Below, in pieces: positions 7,816 through 15,968 of a stretch of 64,000 bases of DNA (position 1 is its first letter; each line of letters opens with the position of its first letter). The notes beneath the pieces are model-generated. The model was not told where the DNA came from and searched no databases. It saw only the letters and a program-made list of their open reading frames with translations. The stretch covers positions 248,001 to 312,000 of the forward strand of contig NZ_HF545616.1 of NCBI RefSeq assembly GCF_000723465.1, given 5' to 3'. The DNA is from Ruminococcus bicirculans (ex Wegman et al. 2014) (GTDB lineage Bacteria > Bacillota > Clostridia > Oscillospirales > Ruminococcaceae). The translations under genes were made by a program, and so were the position numbers.

Positions 7816-9432
7816 TTACTCTATTTCCGTTCTGACCTCATACCCACCTTTAAAAATCACCAGTATCTCCGTCTTGCTCAGAACCTTCACACATTCTATC
7901 AGCTTTCTGATAAGCACATTATCAAAGGTTTCCAACTCAAACTTTTCATGCTCTATCATATCTATTATCTTATCAAGCTTGGCTTGAGTTTCGGCGGAAG
8001 TTTGATTTTTTGATTTCAGCATTGCAAGTCTTTCACTCAGGCTTTGCTCTTCCTCATACAGCTTTTCAAACTCGCTGTCCAGCTTGTCCTCATCACAGCC
8101 GCCTGTTGCTATGAGACTTATCAGATCACTTCTTGCCTTGTCGATCTTTTTAAGCCTTTTTTCGATCGCTGCGATCTCTTCCAGCCCATGACATTCAAGC
8201 ACATTGCTGATATTCGCTTTTAAGATCTTTTCAACGTCGTTCCCACAAGAGTAGTAGTTATTTATCGCTCGTATTATAGCTTTGTGGAGCTGTTCTTCCT
8301 TTATCGTGGGAGAATCTGGGCAATATCTTTTGCCGTGTTCCAGCCGGCTTATACACCGCCAGACTATTAACTTTTTCCTTCTTGAAGTCCACGTTGTACG
8401 GCGGTAAGGCGTGCCGCATTTTCCGCAGATAAGCAGTTCGGTAAGAGCATATTTACTGCTGTATTTTCCTTGCTCGGTAGTAGTTTTATCGCTGATTTTA
8501 CGCTTAGAACTTCGCCTTGCAAGCTCCTGCTGAACTCTATTGTATGTGTCACGGTCGATTATGGGTTCATGATGATCTGTCACAAGATACATCGGGCGTT
8601 CGCCGTGATTTTTAACTATCTTGTGAGTGATACAATCTGAGGTAAAAGTCTTTTGCAGAAGTGCGTCGCCTGCATACTTTTCGTTTTTCAAAATGCTGCG
8701 GATAAGTGATTCGTTCCATACTTTATTTCCCTGTGAAGTCAAAATACCTTTGTTCTCGAGGAGCTTTTTTATCCTGCTCATGCTGTATCCGTCGAGAAAC
8801 AGCGTATATATCAGCCTTACTGTTTCAGCCTCTTCGGGTACTATCTCCGGTTTTCCGTCTGCTCCTTTTTTATACCCAAGCAGATATTTATACTGGAACT
8901 GCACCTTGCCCTCACGGTAGGCTTTTCCTTTGCCCCAGCTTACGTTTTTACTTATGGATTCTGATTCTGCCTGAGCAAAACTTCCATACAGAGCTATCAT
9001 AAATTCCGATGTCATAGTTAAGGTGTTTATGTTCTCTTTTTCAAAAATAACTCCGATACCCAAGTCTTTAAGTTGTCTGACATATTCAAGACAATCCACG
9101 GTATTTCGTGCAAATCTTGATATTGATTTGGTGATCACAAGATCTATCTTTTTGTTCCTGCACATTCTTATCATGCGGTTAAACTCGGTTCTTTTCTTCG
9201 TCTGAGTTCCGCTTATACCCTCATCTGCAAATATCCCCGCAAGCGTCCATTCCTTTTTTCTGTTGATAAGATCGGTGTAATATGCGATCTGGACCTGATA
9301 GCTGTTCTGCTGTTCTTCCTGAGCCGTAGATACTCGGCAGTATGCGGCAACTCTTAACTGGTGGTATTTATCCCTGCTTTCCGCTGTTTGCACTTTCGCA
9401 GGAATTATCGTTACATTCGGCGCTGTGGACAT
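7816..9432 (-). CDS. large serine recombinase (third of three)
   Basis: About 538 residues: an N-terminal resolvase domain with AAYCRVST (catalytic Ser), DEGISGTQTKKRTEF and KSISRFARNT; a recombinase domain (LLGYKKGADG onward); a zinc ribbon (CGKCG...C); and a C-terminal coiled coil. Such enzymes cut and rejoin att sites during excision and integration. An ATG at 9432 with AAGGA nine bases upstream is the best start. This gives a 65-nt overlap with the end of the preceding recombinase gene, so the two are co-translated. It appears complete. Confidence 0.9.
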   Translation of the reverse strand: MSTAPNVTIIPAKVQTAESRDKYHQLRVAAYCRVSTAQEEQQNSYQVQIAYYTDLINRKKEWTLAGIFADEGISGTQTKKRTEFNRMIRMCRNKKIDLVITKSISRFARNTVDCLEYVRQLKDLGIGVIFEKENINTLTMTSEFMIALYGSFAQAESESISKNVSWGKGKAYREGKVQFQYKYLLGYKKGADGKPEIVPEEAETVRLIYTLFLDGYSMSRIKKLLENKGILTSQGNKVWNESLIRSILKNEKYAGDALLQKTFTSDCITHKIVKNHGERPMYLVTDHHEPIIDRDTYNRVQQELARRSSKRKISDKTTTEQGKYSSKYALTELLICGKCGTPYRRTTWTSRRKKLIVWRCISRLEHGKRYCPDSPTIKEEQLHKAIIRAINNYYSCGNDVEKILKANISNVLECHGLEEIAAIEKRLKKIDKARSDLISLIATGGCDEDKLDSEFEKLYEEEQSLSERLAMLKSKNQTSAETQAKLDKIIDMIEHEKFELETFDNVLIRKLIECVKVLSKTEILVIFKGGYEVRTEIE

Positions 9433-10309
9433 TTTTCTCATTCCTTTCCGTAATATTCTTAATACGTATTCCGTTAATAAGCTCAACCTCTATGACACAA
9501 AAATGGCTTATCCAAATTCGTGAAACACACGCTTTAAATAAGCCAATATCGAGTGTATTTAATTGTTTGTGATTCTCAAGCAAAGCCTTGATTTCCTCTG
9601 TTTTCTGCGGGCTGTCATTGTAAGTGCAGCAATCATATTTCATCTCGGCAAGTTTGAAAATTTCGGATTTTACTCTGTCAAAATCCACTTGCGGAGAATC
9701 TGTCATCTGATTGATCTCATTCTGTTTTCGTATCACATCCGCAGTAGGTGAATATGTGCTTATCTCGCCGCCCGATTCCAACAGACTTGGATTTGCTATT
9801 GCCGAATTAATAACATTAAGTACAGCACCTATGATCATTTGATCTGTAATCCGATATTCAAGCTTGTAACAATCGTGATTTTTGCAATCCCAATGCTCAT
9901 ACTTTGAATTGCCGCCTATCCTTGAAAGTTTGTGACCGCATTCGGCGCAGTATGTAACATTTCTAATTTCCTGTAAATCATCGGATATCAGATTAAGCGT
10001 GGTTGCTTTTTTAACCCGCTTTTCATTTGCTTGTCTGAAAATGTCCTCGGCGATCAATTGCGGATATTTCTCAGTTCCAAGATATCTCTCATTTTCGATT
10101 ATTCGCTTGACCATGTTTTTGTTCCACTTATCCGAAATAGCATTGTAACGAATTTTCTCTGACTGCATAAGCTTTGCAATCTCAGACAAACTTCTGCCTT
10201 TCAGATACTCGTCAAATATTGCAACAACGGCGTATACTTCTTTTGGCTCGGTTGTTATCTCACCGTTTTTCATACAGTATCCGAACGGGATTGTACGATT
10301 CTTTGGCAT
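9368..10309 (-). CDS. recombinase-like protein lacking the catalytic resolvase domain
   Basis: About 313 residues that begin directly in the DNA-binding recombinase domain (IPFGYCMKNGEI, then VVAIFDEYLKGRSLSEIAKL and NERYLGTEKYP). A zinc-ribbon (CAECGHKLS...C..HDC) and a coiled coil follow. There is no YxRVS catalytic motif, so it cannot cut DNA. Similar catalytically empty partners are found with two full-length serine recombinases in clostridial elements and may act as directionality or synapsis factors (inference). Start chosen at ATG 10309, eight bases after GGAG; GTG 10318 is the alternative. Confidence 0.85.
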   Translation of the reverse strand: MPKNRTIPFGYCMKNGEITTEPKEVYAVVAIFDEYLKGRSLSEIAKLMQSEKIRYNAISDKWNKNMVKRIIENERYLGTEKYPQLIAEDIFRQANEKRVKKATTLNLISDDLQEIRNVTYCAECGHKLSRIGGNSKYEHWDCKNHDCYKLEYRITDQMIIGAVLNVINSAIANPSLLESGGEISTYSPTADVIRKQNEINQMTDSPQVDFDRVKSEIFKLAEMKYDCCTYNDSPQKTEEIKALLENHKQLNTLDIGLFKACVSRIWISHFCVIEVELINGIRIKNITERNEKNVHSAECNDNSCESANSGKQG

Positions 10310-10376
10310 TATTTTCACTCCTTTCAGACTACAATAATATCACATTTTCTTCTCAAAAGCTATTACCAATAGCAAC

Positions 10377-10412
10377 AAAAAAATGCCTTGCAATTTTACC
10401 TGCAAAGCATTT
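10377..10412 (-). terminator. terminator after the toxin-antitoxin pair
   Basis: Minus strand: AAATGCTTTGCA-ggtaaaat-TGCAAGGCATTT followed by TTTTG. It lies immediately after the toxin stop and separates the toxin-antitoxin operon from the downstream recombinase genes. Confidence 0.8.
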
Positions 10413-10420
10413 AGATTCAG

Positions 10421-10729
10421 TTATAACAACTTTTCATAATCTCGTCCGGAATACACAACTCTCGCTATCGTTACAAGCTTTTTATCTTCGTCTATCCAGT
10501 AAAACATAATATAATTATGAACTATAAGCTTACGATACTCATGCTTCAAAGGCTTGACCGGAATATACATCGGACACTTATACGGCATATTTGCCAAATC
10601 TTCGGCAGATTCAACCATTTTCTCCGCAAGTCTTTCAGCGGCATCCGGATTTGCAAGCTTTACGCCGATATATTTTGCAATATCGACCATATCGCGTCTG
10701 GCAATCGGTAAATATTCAATCGTATACAT
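10421..10729 (-). CDS. ParE/RelE-family toxin
   Basis: 102 residues with the RelE/ParE fold signature: an N-terminal MYTIEYLPIARRDMVDIAKYI strand-helix, a middle ...YRKLIVHNYIMFYWIDEDKK, and IARVVYSGRDYEKLL at the end. The last pattern (R-D-Y) is common in ParE-like proteins, which poison gyrase, while RelE relatives cleave mRNA; I cannot tell which. The upstream antitoxin gene ends at the toxin start (1-nt contact), so they form an operon. The pair sits inside the recombinase cluster, where it could penalise element loss. Confidence 0.85.
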   Translation of the reverse strand: MYTIEYLPIARRDMVDIAKYIGVKLANPDAAERLAEKMVESAEDLANMPYKCPMYIPVKPLKHEYRKLIVHNYIMFYWIDEDKKLVTIARVVYSGRDYEKLL

Positions 10730-11004
10730 TATTCTCCTCTCGCCGCCGCTTTCATTGCGCTGAGAACATCCTTTGAAGAAAAACGTTCGCCTGTTTCCTC
10801 AGCTTCTCTTTCGGCTTCTGCAAGCTTGAAATACACGTCGCTTTCAAACTGCATTTTCTCAAAAGCCTCCATACTCATGACAACCATATCACCGTAACCG
10901 TTTTTGGTAAGGAAAACGGGTTGTGCTGTTTCATGAACGGTTTTTGAAATATCCGCAAAATTGTTTCTTAGATCCGAAACGGGTCTTATCATATTCATGT
11001 CCAT
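10729..11004 (-). CDS. Phd/YefM-family antitoxin
   Basis: About 91 residues. It starts MDMNMIRPVSDLRNNFADI, the DNA-binding N-terminus of Phd/YefM antitoxins, followed by PVFLTKNGYGDMVVMSMEAFEKM. The C-terminal half is charged and presumably wraps the toxin. AGGAGG gives best spacing to ATG 11004; ATG 11010 is possible but only two bases from the SD. These proteins repress their own promoter and neutralise the cognate toxin. Confidence 0.85.
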   Translation of the reverse strand: MDMNMIRPVSDLRNNFADISKTVHETAQPVFLTKNGYGDMVVMSMEAFEKMQFESDVYFKLAEAEREAEETGERFSSKDVLSAMKAAARGE

Positions 11005-11059
11005 GCTCATCGCCTCCTAAATATATTTTATCATAATTATGCTAAATTGTCAATGCGTT

Positions 11060-12586
11060 TTATATATTTTCTTTAAACTTTATTCCGCCTATCAAGTGAA
11101 ACTCCAACTCATGCTGATCTATAACCACGATCTTCTCAACTATACTTTCAAATGCCGATTCTTCAAACTCGGTTATCGGCTTATCACGCCTTTCAAAAAA
11201 GTCTATTAACATTTCGATCTGATCCAGAGTTTCGTCCTCGTCGTCTAAGCGTGTAAGCTTTTTCAGTTCTGCTTGCAGCTTATTGATCTTTGCCGTAAGC
11301 TCAGTAGTCTGCTCAATATACTTAGCCTCGTCCAGAAAACCTTTAGTTTTCAGTCTTGCAAGGACGTGAGTTTGTTCTCGAAGCTTGGCGATTTCTTTGT
11401 GAATGTCCATTACTTGTGTTTTACCGTTGAACTTTTTAAGTTTCAAATCCTGCAATGATGTTTGAAGAGGTACAAGAATTTGCTTATAATTGAATAATAG
11501 TTTGTTGTATAGTCTTATAAAACTTTGCTTGATAAACTTTTCCTCAACTCGTTTATTCATGCACAATTCTGCTAAATTATCGTGTTTGCGGCAAACCCAG
11601 TATATTTTATTTCTACTATCTTTGCGTTTGTATTTTGTTCCACAGTTGGCACATATCAGTTTTCCTCTGAACGGTGATTCAGACACTATATTTTTATGTT
11701 TTCTGCTTTCAATCAATTTTTGAGCTTTTTCAAATATTTCTATCGAAATTATTGCTTCATGAGTATTCTGAATACAATATTTGTTTAATTGTCCATTGTT
11801 TTGAATCTTTCTATATGGAAGATTATTTGTTGTAAATGTTTTTTGATAGACTGAATCGCCAATATATTTTTCGTTGGAAAGAATATATCGAATGCCGTAA
11901 TAACTAAATTTATCTTTATACACTTTGTACTTGCTCTGACAGATTTCTGAAATTCGCTGATAACCAATACCATTCAAAAACATATCAAAAATTTCTTCCA
12001 CAATCTGAGCTTGAATTTTGTCAATAATCAATGCGCCATTATTTAACTTAAAACCAAATGGTGCAGAAAAAACATTTACAATTCCTTTTTCAAATCTTTT
12101 TTGATAACTCCATTTCAAGTTTTTTGAAATGGATACCGATTCCTCCTGAGCCAGACCGCCCATAATGGTTATCATCATTTCATCAGTCAGTTTTGCGGTA
12201 TCAATGTTTTCTTTCTCAAAGAATACTGTTATTCCAAGGCTTTTAAGCTCCCTTATATTTTTCAGACAATCCTTAGTGTTTCGGGCAAATCGGCTGATAG
12301 ACTTTGTGTATATCCTGTCTATCTTACCTTTCCGACAGTCGCTTATCATTCGCTGAAACTCATCACGCTTGTCCTCACGAGTACCTGTTATTCCCTCATC
12401 TGCATATATGTCAACAAGCTGTTCTCTGTCAGACTTTTCGAAAGCTTTCTCGTAATATCTTGTCTGAGCCATAAAGGAATTAAGCTGATCTTCGCTGTTT
12501 GATGACACACGGCAGTATGCCGCACAGCGGAGCTTATGGTTTTGTTCTTCTGATATTGTCGGCTGTATTATCGTTACCGTTGTCAT
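11060..12586 (-). CDS. large serine recombinase (first of three)
   Basis: 508 residues: a resolvase domain with CAAYCRVSSNSEDQ (catalytic Ser), ADEGITGTREDKRDEF and KSISRFARNTKDCL; a recombinase domain (FGFKLNNGAL...); a zinc ribbon CANCGTKYKRK...CRKHD; and a C-terminal coiled coil. GGAGGTGAGAAA ATG gives a clear start. It leads the recombinase operon and is separated from the other two recombinases by a toxin-antitoxin pair. An imperfect palindrome lies 26 nt upstream and may be its operator or a recombination site. Complete. Confidence 0.9.
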   Translation of the reverse strand: MTTVTIIQPTISEEQNHKLRCAAYCRVSSNSEDQLNSFMAQTRYYEKAFEKSDREQLVDIYADEGITGTREDKRDEFQRMISDCRKGKIDRIYTKSISRFARNTKDCLKNIRELKSLGITVFFEKENIDTAKLTDEMMITIMGGLAQEESVSISKNLKWSYQKRFEKGIVNVFSAPFGFKLNNGALIIDKIQAQIVEEIFDMFLNGIGYQRISEICQSKYKVYKDKFSYYGIRYILSNEKYIGDSVYQKTFTTNNLPYRKIQNNGQLNKYCIQNTHEAIISIEIFEKAQKLIESRKHKNIVSESPFRGKLICANCGTKYKRKDSRNKIYWVCRKHDNLAELCMNKRVEEKFIKQSFIRLYNKLLFNYKQILVPLQTSLQDLKLKKFNGKTQVMDIHKEIAKLREQTHVLARLKTKGFLDEAKYIEQTTELTAKINKLQAELKKLTRLDDEDETLDQIEMLIDFFERRDKPITEFEESAFESIVEKIVVIDQHELEFHLIGGIKFKENI

Positions 12587-12611
12587 TTTCTCACCTCCGT
12601 TTTACCAACAA

Positions 12612-12642
12612 TGATACCACAAATCTTTATGGAATGGTATCA
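12612..12642. repeat. inverted repeat upstream of the first recombinase
   Basis: TGATACCA, 15-nt centre, TGGTATCA: perfect 8-bp arms, 26 nt before the recombinase start codon. Spacing fits either an operator for a dimeric regulator or a serine-recombinase half-site pair. Confidence 0.5.
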
Positions 12643-12657
12643 CTATACTTGATAAAA

Positions 12658-12777
12658 TTACTTATCCGAATCTGTGCAGTTTTCACGTTTGTCGGCTTGT
12701 CCTGCGGTTATGCACAAAGCCATTGCAAATACGCCGACTGTACCGCCTATGATTAATCCGATAATAAATCCTAACAT
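12658..12777 (-). CDS. DUF3789-like small membrane protein
   Basis: A 39-residue protein, too short for many ORF callers. MLGFIIGLIIGGTVGVFAM forms one glycine-zipper-like membrane helix, then a short polar tail. AAGGAGAAATTGAAATG gives a clear SD. DUF3789 proteins of this size and pattern are common in clostridial conjugative elements; their role is unknown. It follows the 52-residue gene by 12 nt. Confidence 0.75.
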   Translation of the reverse strand: MLGFIIGLIIGGTVGVFAMALCITAGQADKRENCTDSDK

Positions 12778-12789
12778 TTCAATTTCTCC

Positions 12790-12948
12790 TTAAGCTGCGT
12801 CTTTTGATGACGCAAATTCTTTGTATATATCTTCTGTATTTCTGTTGATGTAATTATGCTTTTCGCTTTCTTTAAGAAGTTTATCAAGCTTATCTGCGAA
12901 TATCCTTGCCATAAAGTCGTTATACTCTGCCTGTCCGAACTTAGTCAT
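12790..12948 (-). CDS. small hypothetical protein overlapping the MazF-type gene
   Basis: 52 residues (MTKFGQAEYNDFMARIFAD...), helical and highly charged. Its start overlaps the end of the MazF-like gene by 8 nt (ATGACTAA), so it is translated by coupling. A short charged helical protein after a MazF toxin could be an antitoxin in reversed order, but no known antitoxin motif is visible. Confidence 0.65.
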   Translation of the reverse strand: MTKFGQAEYNDFMARIFADKLDKLLKESEKHNYINRNTEDIYKEFASSKDAA

Positions 12949-13288
12949 CAAAATCCACTCCTATGCTTATTTTCATCGCTTTTTCTACTTTTTCCATAAG
13001 TTCAAGATCAACCGAACCCACATAATTTTTCAGACGATATCTGTCTATGGTCCGTATCTGCTCTGCAAGAACGATCGAATCTTTGGGCAATGCTTTTGAA
13101 CCCTTGATATGGATATGCGTGGGAAGATGATTCTTTTGGGCTGTGGACAGCGGAAGAACCACGAGGGTGGGGCTGTACTTGTTTCCCACATTATTCTGCA
13201 CTATCAGCACAGGCCGTATACCTCCTTGTTCCGAACCGACAACGGGATCAAGGTCTGCGTAAAAGATATCACCTCGTTTGATCAGCAT
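12941..13288 (-). CDS. MazF/PemK-family endoribonuclease toxin
   Basis: 115 residues with the full MazF pattern: KRGDIFYADLDPVVGSEQGG at the start, RPVLIVQNNVGNKYSPTLVV, a central THIHI, and SIVLAEQIRTIDRYRLK. These proteins cleave mRNA and are normally paired with a MazE-type antitoxin encoded just upstream. Here the upstream gene (overlapping by 20 nt) encodes a Cys-rich 78-residue protein instead, and the downstream overlapping gene is 52 residues. The true antidote is therefore not obvious. Complete. Confidence 0.9.
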   Translation of the reverse strand: MLIKRGDIFYADLDPVVGSEQGGIRPVLIVQNNVGNKYSPTLVVLPLSTAQKNHLPTHIHIKGSKALPKDSIVLAEQIRTIDRYRLKNYVGSVDLELMEKVEKAMKISIGVDFDD

Positions 13289-13505
13289 TTTCCTTCACCT
13301 TTTTCTTTAGAGTTTCAAAAACTTTCTTATTCCTTATACAGCTATGAAACGGACAGAACAGCACATTTGTATCTCTGACATACCACACGCAGCCGCAGCA
13401 TGGATGCTTGTCCGATAATCTGATTGTAGGAGCAGGAATATATACTCCAAATTTATTATATTCGTACCGAAAATCTGATTTTTCAGGCTTAACTTTTTCG
13501 CTCAT
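13269..13505 (-). CDS. small Cys-rich, probably zinc-binding protein
   Basis: 78 residues with a CCGCVW motif and CPFHSC about 15 residues later. Together they could bind one zinc ion or iron-sulfur cluster. The N-terminus is polar with no recognisable domain. Its stop lies 20 nt inside the mazF-like gene, so the two are co-expressed. It may be the partner of the toxin or an unrelated element protein. Confidence 0.65.
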   Translation of the reverse strand: MSEKVKPEKSDFRYEYNKFGVYIPAPTIRLSDKHPCCGCVWYVRDTNVLFCPFHSCIRNKKVFETLKKKVKENADQTR

Positions 13506-13963
13506 ATATCAGCCTCCTGACTTTTGTTAATTTATATGTAACAGGCGGTCTGCAAAAGTGTGCAAACCGCCTTTAATTCGTTTTGCCTTCGTCCGATCCA
13601 TTTTGTTTCGGACGTTTTCCGCAATATTTATCCCCGATACCCGTTGCGGCGGAACTCTGCAGGCAATCGACAGCGTATCGATCTCATGGGCGTTTCACCC
13701 GCTCTTTTAGCCCCTACTGGGAAGTATCATTATCCTCACACGTTTCATCGCCTTTTCGGAAAGCTGTTCCGAATTTTGAAACGTCACATTTATCGCTCAT
13801 CCTTTCGGAGTCTTGGCGTGTGGTTTCTTTGGCTGCCGAGATTTCATACCAGCCGTGTGATCAACGTACTTGCAGAGTTGATATTCTATTGTCAAGTTAC
13901 TTGGAGCTTTTATTCTCCTTACACTTGTATAGGGGTAGAAGTCTGGTATTTAACAACCGTTTT
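13506..13963 (-). ncRNA. possible structured RNA or leader between sigma-like gene and zinc protein gene
   Basis: 458 bp without a convincing protein gene. It has two strong hairpins: AGGCGGT...ACCGCCT (13543-13572, with an inner TGCA/TGCA pair) and CGTCCGA...TCGGACG (13590-13614). On the minus strand a 28-codon frame (13714-13800, MSDKCDVSKFGTAF..., ending DTSQ) might be translated. A TTGACA-like box occurs near 13890. The large plus-strand frames here have no SD and look spurious. Could be a regulatory RNA, a leader or decayed sequence. Confidence 0.35.
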
Positions 13964-14398
13964 TTATTGTGATCTCAAAAGTTTGTTAAGCTTGCACAAA
14001 ATCCTACGTTTCTTTTTGTGAATATTTTGCTGAGTGGTATGTAGAAAACAAGCGACCTCGTTTTCCGTTTTATTTTCAAAATATATTGCAAAGATCAACC
14101 TTCGTTCATCCTCTGAAAGTTCATTCAGACAGCTATACAGCTTTTCGCATTTAATATTTTGTATCACTCTTCTTTCGACGTCGTCATTTTCTGTTCGGAA
14201 CTCCTGAAAGTTTTCAAGTTCTCCGTTAATGTTTCCTTTCAACGCAGAGAACTGGATCTCGTGCTTATAGAACGATTTATTGTTGTCATCAATATTCCAT
14301 TGGGTTCTATTGTAATATGTGCGGATCTTTTCGCTTACTTCAATTTCAACGTATCTTTTGGTTATAGTGTCATAAACACTTACTATGTTTTTGCTCAT
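13964..14398 (-). CDS. sigma-70-like factor (region 4 type) of the mobile element
   Basis: 144 residues. The C-terminal third is a sigma region 4: LYSCLNELSEDERRLIFAIYF, then helix-turn-helix TENEVACFLHTTQQNIHKKK, then RRILCKLNKLL. The first half has no clear region 2. Such short sigma-like proteins are common in clostridial conjugative elements and probably control element genes rather than act as full sigma factors (inference). Start ATG 14398 follows GGAGGAATAAAAA. Confidence 0.75.
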   Translation of the reverse strand: MSKNIVSVYDTITKRYVEIEVSEKIRTYYNRTQWNIDDNNKSFYKHEIQFSALKGNINGELENFQEFRTENDDVERRVIQNIKCEKLYSCLNELSEDERRLIFAIYFENKTENEVACFLHTTQQNIHKKKRRILCKLNKLLRSQ

Positions 14399-14499
14399 TT
14401 TTTATTCCTCCGTTTTGATTTTCTTGTTCTGAATCAAAACGAAGGCTTATGGATATTTGGCTATGTATTGCTGCCAGTATTTAAAAATGGGCATAAAAA

Positions 14500-14534
14500 A
14501 ACTCCATTTCTGCTCTTAAAGCAAAAATGGAGTT
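14500..14534 (-). terminator. terminator of the zinc-ribbon gene
   Basis: Minus strand: AACTCCATTTTTGCT-ttaag-AGCAGAAATGGAGTT followed by TTTTT. It lies 57 nt beyond the stop of the 70-residue zinc-ribbon gene. Confidence 0.8.
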
Positions 14535-14590
14535 AACAAAAATAAAAAAATAGAAACCGACACTAGCTTTAAAAGCTACTTGTCAGGCTT

Positions 14591-14803
14591 CTACTCCGAT
14601 TTTAAACAAACGTGTGATGCTTGTACTAAGTAATTAATATTATTTAATGGTTTTAACGTTATTGTTTCTCGGCATTTCCAACACTTGATCATAACTGCAA
14701 AGTTTGTACCGAAATAACTATTCTCGCCTTTTCCTGTTATTACATCAAAAAGTCTGCCACCACATATTGGGCAGCGTATATGATGTATATTATCTATTGT
14801 CAA
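14591..14803 (-). CDS. small Com-like zinc-ribbon protein
   Basis: 70 residues with CPICGGRLFDV and, 30 residues later, IKCWKCRET: four Cys of a zinc ribbon, spaced as in Mu Com-like proteins (CxxC...IKCxxC). Com regulates translation of a phage methylase gene; here the target is unknown. A strong terminator follows. Start ATG 14803 follows a GGAGG-like site. Confidence 0.7.
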   Translation of the reverse strand: MTIDNIHHIRCPICGGRLFDVITGKGENSYFGTNFAVMIKCWKCRETITLKPLNNINYLVQASHVCLKSE

Positions 14804-14883
14804 TCTATCAATCCTCCGACGTTTAGCTGGTAAGCTAAACTGATGCTAAATAAATTTGCGGCATAAACCGCAAAATTATTTGT

Positions 14884-15246
14884 TCATTTTTGAAGTTGGT
14901 CTATGAAATCAAGCCAATCTTTTTCTGTTGCACTATTTTCCTGTGCTTTACGAATCGCTTTTGTTACAATATTATTGCTCTTTAGATATGTAATAATGTC
15001 CGGACTAATTGTATCATTTGATGCTGCATAGAGATCATATATTTTATGTGTTTCCGCTTCGTCCAAGTGCAATTTATTAATCATTCGGTCAAGCACTTCA
15101 ATAGTTGGATTGCTTCTTGCTCCGCTTTCAAGTTGACTGAGATATGCTGTAGATATCCCAATCTGTCTTGCGAGTTCTTGCTTGGTCATAGAGTGTTGTA
15201 TTCGTTTCTCGGATATGAACTGACCGAATCTGAGTTTGTCAGTCAT
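14884..15246 (-). CDS. XRE-family transcriptional regulator
   Basis: 120 residues. The helix-turn-helix is RLQ-type: SMTKQELARQIGISTAYLSQLESGARSNPTIEVLDRM (about 19-54), a standard Cro/C1 fold. The C-terminal half is helical. It probably controls the switch between quiescent and excised element states, or the neighbouring small genes. A 34-residue gene with a good SD lies 12 nt upstream. Confidence 0.85.
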   Translation of the reverse strand: MTDKLRFGQFISEKRIQHSMTKQELARQIGISTAYLSQLESGARSNPTIEVLDRMINKLHLDEAETHKIYDLYAASNDTISPDIITYLKSNNIVTKAIRKAQENSATEKDWLDFIDQLQK

Positions 15247-15258
15247 GTTTTGTGTTCT

Positions 15259-15363
15259 TTACTGAACTACGATTTTAAAAACAGAAACACCTGCAAAATC
15301 GTACAATTCAGTATATTGATCAAAATTTTTTACATTTGAAGCTCTCCAAGCATTTATAGTCAT
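15259..15363 (-). CDS. 34-residue small protein upstream of the XRE regulator
   Basis: MTINAWRASNVKNFDQYT continues to ...VSVFKIVVQ and stop. A good SD (AAGGAGAATTTTT ATG) supports translation. The stop lies 12 nt before the XRE regulator start, suggesting coupling. No known family. It may be a leader peptide or a small antirepressor. Confidence 0.45.
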   Translation of the reverse strand: MTINAWRASNVKNFDQYTELYDFAGVSVFKIVVQ

Positions 15364-15572
15364 AAAAATTCTCCTTATTAAATTTCATATGATGCATGAG
15401 TCTTATTTAATTATACGTTTTACATTATCGATGTCAACAAAATTGGCATAAGGTGAAGATGTTTAGCACGAAATGCAAAGATCAGAAAACTAACATAATA
15501 TGCTTGACCTTGTTGTTTTATTATGGTAAAATAAAAAAGAACCCTGATACAAATTCAGAGTTCTAAATTGAA

Positions 15573-15968
15573 TTATTTTTTTGACTTTCCTATAACCTCA
15601 ATGAAATACGCTAAATGCTCACGTTCTGCGTTGTCCATCTTTGCCATTATTTCTACAGCGTCGCCTATAGTCATTTTATTTGTTAGCTTTATTGCATAAG
15701 TGTCATTAAGATTTGTCCTGCTTGCACTTTTGCCGAGAATATAATCTGTAGTAACGTTATAAAAGTCGGCAAGTCGATACACAACTTCTGTAGGTGGGAC
15801 AGTTAAACCTTTTTCATAGTGAGAAATAGTGCTGGAAAACAGATGAAGCTGCTTTGCTATATCTGTTTGTGTTAAGAAATTGAGTTCTCGCAGATTGATC
15901 AATGTTTTAGCTATAATGCGTTTTTGCTTTTCGCCAAAAACATTTGAACTTTTTACTTGCTTTTTCAT
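15573..15968 (-). CDS. XRE-family transcriptional regulator
   Basis: 131 residues with a Cro/C1 helix-turn-helix (LTQTDIAKQLHLFSSTISHYEKGLTVPPTEVVYRLADFYNVTTDYILG), the common phage/ICE repressor pattern, preceded by a basic N-terminus. It is divergent from the plus-strand agr genes, so the 167-bp gap could carry operators for both. The inverted repeat ATCACAA...TTGTTGTGAT at 16083-16106 in that gap is a candidate site. Confidence 0.85.
   Translation of the reverse strand: MKKQVKSSNVFGEKQKRIIAKTLINLRELNFLTQTDIAKQLHLFSSTISHYEKGLTVPPTEVVYRLADFYNVTTDYILGKSASRTNLNDTYAIKLTNKMTIGDAVEIMAKMDNAEREHLAYFIEVIGKSKK

Noticed and set aside
13560-14021. Two plus-strand frames of 129 and 153 codons
   Set aside because: No SD, odd composition with many Phe/Arg/Pro, and they overlap the sigma-like gene on the other strand; better explained as chance frames over a structured region.
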